A DNA stretch of 64,000 nucleotides from Gammaproteobacteria bacterium (lineage in GTDB: Bacteria > Pseudomonadota > Gammaproteobacteria > Pseudomonadales > Azotimanducaceae). Below, in pieces: positions 58,183-64,000 of the stretch. How positions within the stretch are numbered: position 1 is the stretch's first letter; every line of letters starts with the position of its first letter. The DNA is taken from contig JAJFKA010000037.1 in assembly GCA_021773555.1 (NCBI GenBank), positions 41,510-105,509 of the forward strand, given 5' to 3'. The notes beneath the pieces were generated by a model, which made no database searches, was not told where the DNA came from, and worked only from the letters and a program-made list of their open reading frames with translations. Both the position numbers and the translations under genes were made by a program.

Positions 58183-59391
58183 GTGGCCGTCGGTGACGCG
58201 AACCTGGCATTTAATCCGGTGCCGGGTGTGAGGCTGGGTTCCATGCCTTGTGGTATCAAAGCCAATGCGGTGCATGACCTGGTGATGTTTGAATTTGCGC
58301 CTGGCAGTGTCAGCGCCGCTGTCTTTACAAAAAGCCTGTTTGCAGCAGCGCCTGTGATCGTCGGCAAGCAACACTTAAATCAGGCGAGCCCGCGTTACTT
58401 CCTGATTAACAGTGGCAATGCCAATGCAGCGACCGGGGAGGCCGGTGTTGCCGATTCCATTACCTGTTGCAAGGCACTCTCGCAGCTTTCTGGTACGCGT
58501 CCTGAGGAAATTCTGCCATTCTCCACCGGCGTCATTGGCGAGCGTTTACCCGTTGCGCGCATTACCGATGCGCTGCACGAATTGCTGCCAACGCTAGCCG
58601 AAGACAACTGGTTGCAGGCCGCCCAGGGTATCATGACGACGGATACCCGCCCGAAGATTGCCACGCGCCAGGTAGCGATGGGTGACGGGCAGGTGACAAT
58701 TACCGGCATCGCGAAAGGTGCCGGTATGATCCAGCCGAATATGGCAACCTTGCTGACCTATATCGCAACAGACGCGCTCATTTCCCAGCCGCATTTGCAG
58801 GCGTTGCTCGATACCGCAGTCAATAAATCCTTTAATCGTATTACCGTTGATAGTGACACTTCTACAAATGACTCTTGTCTGGTGACGGCAACCGGCAAAT
58901 CGGGCGTTGAAATTGCGCCAGACTCACCACACTGGCAGAAATTTTACGATCAGCTGGAATCCCTCATGATTGAGCTTGCCCAGGGCATCATTCGGGACGC
59001 GGAAGGGGCGACGAAGTTTATTGCTGTACAGGTTAACAATGGTGCGAGCCAGCGTGATTGTCTAAACATTGCTTACGCCATTGCCAATTCACCCTTGATG
59101 AAGACCGCGCTGTTTGCCAGTGATGCCAACTGGGGACGGATTGCCATGGCCATCGGGAAAGCGGATGTGGATATTGACATCAGCAAGCTGGATGTATCAA
59201 TTGGTGATGCGCGACTGATGACTGCTGGCGGGCGGGATGAAAACTACAATGAGTCCATGGGCGCCGCCGCAATGGCGGGTGAAGAAGTTGTGATAACGGT
59301 TGGCCTGAATGCCGGTGAGTTTTGCGAAACTGTGTGGACCAGCGACCTCAGCCACGAATATGTACGCATCAATGCGGAATACAGGACCTGA
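58183..59391 (+). CDS. argJ: Bifunctional ornithine acetyltransferase / N-acetylglutamate synthase
   Basis: ArgJ transfers acetyl from N-acetylornithine to glutamate, recycling the acetyl group in arginine synthesis; some forms also use acetyl-CoA. The 402-residue precursor self-cleaves before the nucleophile Thr189 in MIQPNMATLL, giving alpha and beta chains. Other family parts are LINSGNANAATGEAG, EEILPFSTGVIGERLP and SDANWGRIAMAIGKADVD. The start is GTG 58183, two bases after the secA stop. Confidence 0.95.
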   Translation: MAVGDANLAFNPVPGVRLGSMPCGIKANAVHDLVMFEFAPGSVSAAVFTKSLFAAAPVIVGKQHLNQASPRYFLINSGNANAATGEAGVADSITCCKALSQLSGTRPEEILPFSTGVIGERLPVARITDALHELLPTLAEDNWLQAAQGIMTTDTRPKIATRQVAMGDGQVTITGIAKGAGMIQPNMATLLTYIATDALISQPHLQALLDTAVNKSFNRITVDSDTSTNDSCLVTATGKSGVEIAPDSPHWQKFYDQLESLMIELAQGIIRDAEGATKFIAVQVNNGASQRDCLNIAYAIANSPLMKTALFASDANWGRIAMAIGKADVDIDISKLDVSIGDARLMTAGGRDENYNESMGAAAMAGEEVVITVGLNAGEFCETVWTSDLSHEYVRINAEYRT

Positions 59392-59416
59392 GTCAGATCC
59401 GACGATTCGATCCGGG

Positions 59417-59608
59417 CTAGTCGCGATCCAGATCCGAGGCAGTCACATCGTCATTTTCGCTGTCGCTGGGAATAGAGCGATTTTCATTCGCCCATTCACC
59501 GAGATCCAGTACCCGGCACCGATCGGAGCAAAACGGACGATACTTCGAGGATGAAATCCACGCGACGGCTTTTCCGCAGGTTGGACATTTAGTAATAACA
59601 TCAGCCAT
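59417..59608 (-). CDS. yacG: DNA gyrase inhibitor YacG
   Basis: YacG is a small zinc protein that binds the GyrB subunit and blocks gyrase from DNA. The 63-residue product has the four zinc Cys at positions 8, 11, 27 and 31 (KCPTCGKAV and [19 protein letters not shown]), then an acidic tail. It lies three bases downstream of coaE, its usual partner. Confidence 0.94.
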   Translation of the reverse strand: MADVITKCPTCGKAVAWISSSKYRPFCSDRCRVLDLGEWANENRSIPSDSENDDVTASDLDRD

Positions 59609-59611
59609 AAG

Positions 59612-60205
59612 TCAGGTCGCCAGTGTCAGGTATTGTTGATGTAAATGGTCAACTTTTTCGAACAAATTTTCAACTGATCCGTCGTTATTGATGACATCGT
59701 CTGCCCAGGTGAGACGTTGTTCGCGCGAGGGCTGTGATTTCATAATGGCCCTGATCTGCGCCAGTGAGCTGCCGTCTCTCAGGGCAGCGCGTTCTAACTG
59801 CATTGCCTCCGGCACGTCGATCAGCAACATGCGGCTGATTAACGGTGAGCGCCCACCGCCTGCTGACAAAACGAGTATGGCATAGGGTGATGAGGCATCA
59901 TTAAGCTGGGAGCGCAATTCCTGCATGATTGGCCCGTGGGTTTGTGCTTCCAGCCACTTGAGCTCTGCAGGCTGGGTAAAAACGATGTTACGCATCGCGG
60001 CGCGATCAAGACTGCCATCCGCGAGCAGAATTGACTCACCAAAGTGTTTGCGAATCGCCGAGTGCGCGGGCATTCCGGGTGCGACGACCTCCCGGGAAAC
60101 GACATCAGAATCGGCGACCGTGATTCCGTGTTCTGCGAATCGATCCGAAACCGACGTTTTCCCGCTGCCGATGCCACCGGAAAGCCCGACAACGTATTTT
60201 GTCAT
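59612..60205 (-). CDS. coaE: Dephospho-CoA kinase
   Basis: CoaE phosphorylates dephospho-CoA in the last step of coenzyme A synthesis. The start is ATG 60205 (MTKYVVGLSGGIGSGKTSVS), with GAGGT nine bases upstream; the frame extends to 60337 without support. The P-loop GGIGSGKT, ADSDVVSREVV, and the late SREQRLTWADDVINNDGSVE fit the family. The conserved PLLxE motif in the CoA-binding region is replaced by VLSAGGGRSPL (residues 112-122) and the loop is about two residues shorter, so activity should not be taken for granted. Confidence 0.9.
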   Translation of the reverse strand: MTKYVVGLSGGIGSGKTSVSDRFAEHGITVADSDVVSREVVAPGMPAHSAIRKHFGESILLADGSLDRAAMRNIVFTQPAELKWLEAQTHGPIMQELRSQLNDASSPYAILVLSAGGGRSPLISRMLLIDVPEAMQLERAALRDGSSLAQIRAIMKSQPSREQRLTWADDVINNDGSVENLFEKVDHLHQQYLTLAT

Positions 60206-60266
60206 GTGATTTTTACCTCTGATTTTGTCGCTGGTTCCGGCACTTCTCTGGGTAGCAGCGACGCCC

Positions 60267-61139
60267 TTAAAAAGCCGCGAATTGCAGATATCCCTGGGTG
60301 ATAATGTCACCCCAGAGCAGAGCGATAAACCCGGCAATTGCGAGATATGGACCGAAGGGGATTGGTATTGATTTGTCCCGGCCTGATACGATCAGGACAC
60401 CACCGATCAGTGCGCCCGCGAACGATGAAAGAATAATAATAAGTGGCAACAACTGCCAACCCAGCCAGGCGCCCAGCGCCGCCAGTAATTTGAAGTCGCC
60501 ATAACCCATCCCGTCCTTGCCGGTGACCAGTTTGAATGCCCAGAACACAGACCAGAGCGACAGGTAGCCAAGACAGGCCCCGATAAACGCATCCGGCAGG
60601 CTGGTAATGAGCCCGAAGTAGTTAACAACCAGTCCCAGCCACAGCAGCGGCAGGCTAATGTTGTCAGGCAGGTACTGCGTATCGTAGTCGATCATTGACA
60701 GCGCGATTAACGCCCAGGTTAACAAGCAACAGGCGAATCCCGCCGGGGTCGCTCCGAGAATGACGATCACGCCACCAGTGAGCAGGCCGGTGAGCAGTTC
60801 GATCGTCGGGTATCTGCCTGAAATCGGTGCCTTGCAACCAGAACATTTGCCGCGAAGCAGGGCGTAGCTCAGCAGCGGGATATTTTCCCAGGGTCTGATC
60901 GCATGATCGCAATGCGGGCAACGGGAATTCGGGAAGATCAGGTTGAAAGGAGAGGGTTCCGGACCAGGATCATTGCCCAGCATTTCATTGGCCTGGGCCA
61001 GATAGTCACGCTCCATCATCACCGGAATACGATAGATCACGACATTCAGGAAGCTACCAATGATCAGGCCAAACATCGTGGCGATCAGGAAAACAAGAAC
61101 AGCAAACTCCGCCTGTAGCAATGCCAGGTATTCGAACAT
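60267..61139 (-). CDS. pilD: Type IV prepilin peptidase / N-methyltransferase PilD
   Basis: PilD cleaves the leader of type IV prepilins and type II pseudopilins and methylates the new N-terminus. The 290-residue product has a cytoplasmic zinc domain with two Cys pairs (CPHCDHAIRPWENIPLLSY and GKCSGCKAPISGRYPTIEL), about eight membrane helices, and the two active Asp in SMIDYDTQYLPD and MGYGDFKLLAALGAW. It is the last gene of the pilBCD group. Confidence 0.96.
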   Translation of the reverse strand: MFEYLALLQAEFAVLVFLIATMFGLIIGSFLNVVIYRIPVMMERDYLAQANEMLGNDPGPEPSPFNLIFPNSRCPHCDHAIRPWENIPLLSYALLRGKCSGCKAPISGRYPTIELLTGLLTGGVIVILGATPAGFACCLLTWALIALSMIDYDTQYLPDNISLPLLWLGLVVNYFGLITSLPDAFIGACLGYLSLWSVFWAFKLVTGKDGMGYGDFKLLAALGAWLGWQLLPLIIILSSFAGALIGGVLIVSGRDKSIPIPFGPYLAIAGFIALLWGDIITQGYLQFAAF

Positions 61140-61165
61140 AAAAACTAATTCGGTTTAGTTAGAGG

Positions 61166-62395
61166 TTAGTGACCACTGCCACCGATAGCATCACCCATGG
61201 AGAAGATGGGCAGGTACATGGCGATAATCAAACCACCGATAACCACTCCAAGGAATGACATGATTATCGGTTCCATCAGACTGGTGAGTCCGTCCACCGC
61301 ATTGTCGACCATTTCTTCATAGTAGGTGGCGGCTTTATCAAGCATGCCGTCCAGCGCGCCTGACTCCTCGCCAATGGCTACCATCTGGATCACCATGTTG
61401 GGGAAGACGTTGGTCTGTTTCATGGAATAATTGAGCTGTATACCACTGGAGACGTCATCCTTGATTTTCAGTATCGCTTCTTTATAGATGACGTTACCGG
61501 CCGCGCCGGATACAGATTCCAGTGCATCGACCAGGGGCACACCGGCGGCGAACGTTGTTGACAGTGTTCGGGCAAAGCGGGCAACACAGGATTTGTCGAG
61601 AATATCTCCCAGGATCGGCATTTTCAGGGCCAGCTTTTCCTGCCCGTCCTGGATCTTCTTGGAGCGCTTGTGCGCTTCTTTATAAGCGAAATAAGCGGCT
61701 GCCATGGCAGCCACCCCAGCAAACCACCAGTCCTGCATAAAGCGGGACATATTAACCACCATCTGGGTGAACTCAGGTAACTCAGCACCAAAACCGGCAA
61801 AGATCTCCTCGAATTGCGGTACCACCTTGATCAGCAGAATTCCGGAAACCACACCAGCAACCACCAGAACGGCGATCGGGTAGTTCATGGCGCTTTTAAT
61901 TTTGGCTTTCAGGGCTTCGGTTTTCTCCTTATAGGTCGCGAGTCTGTCCAGCATTGTCTCGAGCGAACCGGATTGCTCACCAGCCTCAACCAGATTACAA
62001 AACAGGTCATCGAAATAATCAGGCTGTGTCTTGATGGCGTGGGCAAAGGAATTACCGGAAGAAACCTCATCCCGGATCTTCAGGATAAGCTCCTTCATCA
62101 TCGGATTGTCCATCCCATCGGCAACAATTTCGAAAGACTGCACCAGCGGGACACCCGCTTTCATCATGGTGGCGAGCTGACGTGTGAAGAGCGCAATATC
62201 CTGCGGCGTGATCTTGGCACTGAGTGAGGCGAGACTGAATCCGGCGCTTTTCTTCTTAACGGAAGTTGCATTGATGCCCTGCTTGCGCAGTTCCGCCTTG
62301 GCGACGTTTAAATTACTGCTGGTGATTTCGCCTTTGGTTTTCCGCCCCGACTTGTCGGTGCCTACCCATGCAAAAATCTGATTCGCTGCTGCCAT
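61166..62395 (-). CDS. pilC: Type IV pilus inner-membrane platform protein PilC
   Basis: PilC is the inner-membrane rotor of the type IV pilus machine, coupled to PilB and PilT. The 409-residue product starts with FAWVGTDKSGRKTKGEITSS and has two copies of the T2SSF domain (TRQLATMMKAGVPLVQSFEI and ARTLSTTFAAGVPLVDALES) with three membrane helices. It lies 13 bases downstream of pilB and 26 upstream of pilD. Confidence 0.97.
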   Translation of the reverse strand: MAAANQIFAWVGTDKSGRKTKGEITSSNLNVAKAELRKQGINATSVKKKSAGFSLASLSAKITPQDIALFTRQLATMMKAGVPLVQSFEIVADGMDNPMMKELILKIRDEVSSGNSFAHAIKTQPDYFDDLFCNLVEAGEQSGSLETMLDRLATYKEKTEALKAKIKSAMNYPIAVLVVAGVVSGILLIKVVPQFEEIFAGFGAELPEFTQMVVNMSRFMQDWWFAGVAAMAAAYFAYKEAHKRSKKIQDGQEKLALKMPILGDILDKSCVARFARTLSTTFAAGVPLVDALESVSGAAGNVIYKEAILKIKDDVSSGIQLNYSMKQTNVFPNMVIQMVAIGEESGALDGMLDKAATYYEEMVDNAVDGLTSLMEPIIMSFLGVVIGGLIIAMYLPIFSMGDAIGGSGH

Positions 62396-62408
62396 AAATA
62401 GCCTCTAC

Positions 62409-64000
62409 CTAGTGTCCGCTGGTAACACGGTCAACTTCTTCCAGACTGGTCATACCGTTTTTTACTTTTATCAGGGCTGACTGGAAGATATTGTTAAAAC
62501 CTTGACGGGCGCTGACCTCTGCAATCTCCAGCGCGTTTCCATCTTCCATGATGATTTTTGAAATTTCGGGCGTGACCTTCATCACTTCGTAAATGCCGAC
62601 ACGGCCCTTGTATCCACCGGAGCACTTCTCGCAGCCCTTTGGACCAAATATCTCCATACCTGTGTCAACGTCTTCTTCACTGAAGCCTTTCTCAATCAGG
62701 GCATTTTTTGGAATTTCGAGCCTGATCTTGCAATCACAAAGGCGTCGCGCCAGTCGCTGGGCGACAATCAGGTTCACCGATGTGGCGAGGTTAAAGGCGG
62801 CAACCCCCATGTTGCGCAGTCGAGTCAAAGTCTCAGGGGCGCTGTTGGTGTGCAGCGTCGACATCACCATGTGACCGGTTTGTGCTGCCTTGATCGCAAT
62901 GTTGGCGGTTTCAAGGTCCCGAATCTCACCCACCATGACGATGTCAGGGTCCTGACGCAGGAAAGAACGCAGCGCCTCGGAGAAGTCCAGGCCAACCTTG
63001 TGATTCACGGGACACTGGTTGATACCTTCAAGGTTAATTTCCACCGGGTCTTCAGCCGTCGAGATGTTCAGTTCCGGGGTGTTGAGGATATTGAGACCGG
63101 TGTAAAGGGAAACGGTCTTGCCGGAACCCGTGGGACCGGTCACCAGGAACATTCCCTGCGGCTTGTGCAGGGCTTCCATATAGAGTGCTTTTTGTTCCTC
63201 CTCATAGCCGAGAGCATCGATACCCATTTTTGCTGAACTCGGGTCAAGGATCCGCAGACACAACTTTTCGCCGAACAATACCGGCAGGGTGTTCACCCGA
63301 AAATCGATCGCCTTGGATTTGGAGATCTTCAATTTGATCCGGCCATCCTGGGGAACCCGTCGCTCGGAGATATCCATCTGCGACATGACCTTTAAACGTG
63401 CGGAGATACGCGGACTGAGATTAACGGGTGGCCTTGCGACCTCGTGCAACACACCATCTGTTCTGAAACGCACGCGATAGGCTTTTTCGAACGGTTCGAA
63501 GTGCAGGTCAGAAGAACCGCCTCTGATCGCATCCATCAGCATCTTGTTAATAAAGCGCACCACCGGGGTATCATCGGCTGCGGAGCCTTCATCGTCCTCC
63601 GGGCCGCCACCTTCTTCGTCGACCGCTTCGAGATCAAGATCGACATCTTCATCACCCAGATTGCCGAGCCCGCCGCCTTCCTGGGATTCAAGATAGGACT
63701 CTATAAAGGCGCTGAGCTTGTTTTCTTCAACCAGTACTTCCTCAGTGGTGATCCCTGTCTGAAACTTGATGTCATCCAGGCCTTTGCGATTTGTGGGATC
63801 AGAGACCGCAACAAACAGGCGATTGCCGCGATGGAATATGGGCATGGCGTGATTGGCGCGGATGAGTTTTTCGTCGACCAGACTCTTTGGGATGACTTCG
63901 GGGTCGAGTATGGAGATGTCCATCAGGGGTGTGCCGAACTCCTCGGAAGCGGAATTGGCGATATCTTTCGCACTGACCAGATTGTTCTGAACAAGGTGGG
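62409..64000 (-). CDS. pilB: Type IV pilus assembly ATPase PilB (partial)
   Basis: PilB is the hexameric ATPase that extends the pilus. The frame has no stop up to the right edge; the visible N-terminal part beyond ATG 63923 reads HLVQNNLVSAKDIANSASEE followed by FGTPL, matching the family N-terminal domain, so the true start lies outside. Motifs: Walker A FLVTGPTGSGKTVSLYTGL, Asp box/Walker B QDPDIVMVGEIRDLETANIA, His box MVMSTLHTNSAPETL, and the zinc Cys CDCKI and CEKCSGGYKGRVGIYEV. An acidic glycine-rich linker (about 80-115 of the ATG frame) precedes the ATPase core. pilA is not in view. Confidence 0.96.
   Translation of the reverse strand, partial: HLVQNNLVSAKDIANSASEEFGTPLMDISILDPEVIPKSLVDEKLIRANHAMPIFHRGNRLFVAVSDPTNRKGLDDIKFQTGITTEEVLVEENKLSAFIESYLESQEGGGLGNLGDEDVDLDLEAVDEEGGGPEDDEGSAADDTPVVRFINKMLMDAIRGGSSDLHFEPFEKAYRVRFRTDGVLHEVARPPVNLSPRISARLKVMSQMDISERRVPQDGRIKLKISKSKAIDFRVNTLPVLFGEKLCLRILDPSSAKMGIDALGYEEEQKALYMEALHKPQGMFLVTGPTGSGKTVSLYTGLNILNTPELNISTAEDPVEINLEGINQCPVNHKVGLDFSEALRSFLRQDPDIVMVGEIRDLETANIAIKAAQTGHMVMSTLHTNSAPETLTRLRNMGVAAFNLATSVNLIVAQRLARRLCDCKIRLEIPKNALIEKGFSEEDVDTGMEIFGPKGCEKCSGGYKGRVGIYEVMKVTPEISKIIMEDGNALEIAEVSARQGFNNIFQSALIKVKNGMTSLEEVDRVTSGH

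Overview
The window reads as a chromosomal core region of a gammaproteobacterium. The evidence is gene order: gatCAB / mreBCD-maf-rng-yhdP-nit, then mgtE-npr-rapZ-ptsN-hpf-rpoN-lptBAC-yrbG, mlaFEDCB-ibaG-murA-hisGD, zapE-rplM-rpsI-petABC-sspAB, dolP-yraN-lpoA / rsmI-rnpB, the mraZ-ftsZ division and cell wall (dcw) cluster, lpxC-dciA-M23-secA-argJ, and yacG-coaE-pilDCB. This long-range order is the one I know from Pseudomonas-like genomes, but several genes normally found at these sites are absent, so the organism is probably an uncultured or little-studied relative. Base composition looks even, near half G+C. I saw no insertion sequence, prophage, CRISPR array, tRNA or foreign-looking block. 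Layout: 1-1395 holds a cut-off membrane protein with a helix-hairpin-helix domain and a divergent DUF1499 membrane protein. 1392-4602 (minus strand) is the tRNA amidotransferase gatCAB. 4900-14495 (plus) is the rod-shape operon and its usual followers. 14505-23316 (minus) carries darP, mgtE, the nitrogen-PTS/sigma-54 group, the Lpt lipopolysaccharide export genes and yrbG. 23484-31236 (plus) carries the Mla lipid transport operon, ibaG, murA, hisG, hisD and zapE. 31420-36252 (plus) has ribosomal proteins L13/S9, the cytochrome bc1 complex and SspA/SspB. 36269-39124 (minus) holds the envelope lipoproteins DolP and LpoA plus YraN. 39262-40527 has rsmI and RNase P RNA. 40728-53895 is the dcw cluster, opened by a recognisable promoter and MraZ operator and closed by lpxC. 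53942-59391 holds dciA, an M23 peptidase, secA and argJ. 59417-64000 (minus) holds yacG, coaE and the type IV pilus genes pilD, pilC and pilB, the last running off the right edge. Functionally the window is dominated by envelope growth: shape (MreBCD), peptidoglycan precursors and septation (Mur/Fts), lipid A commitment (LpxC), LPS transport (LptABC), phospholipid retrograde transport (Mla), and outer-membrane helpers (LpoA, DolP, YhdP). The most unusual architecture is the reduced dcw cluster: murF, mraY, murG, murB and ddl are all missing although the flanking genes overlap by a few bases. Other second-look items are a short ribosome-binding-site-equipped ORF bridging ftsA and ftsZ, a Gln in the FtsI SxN motif, a CoaE without its PLLxE motif, and paired palindromes over a candidate rpoN promoter. 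I found no clearly new multi-gene system; most of the window is well-known housekeeping content.
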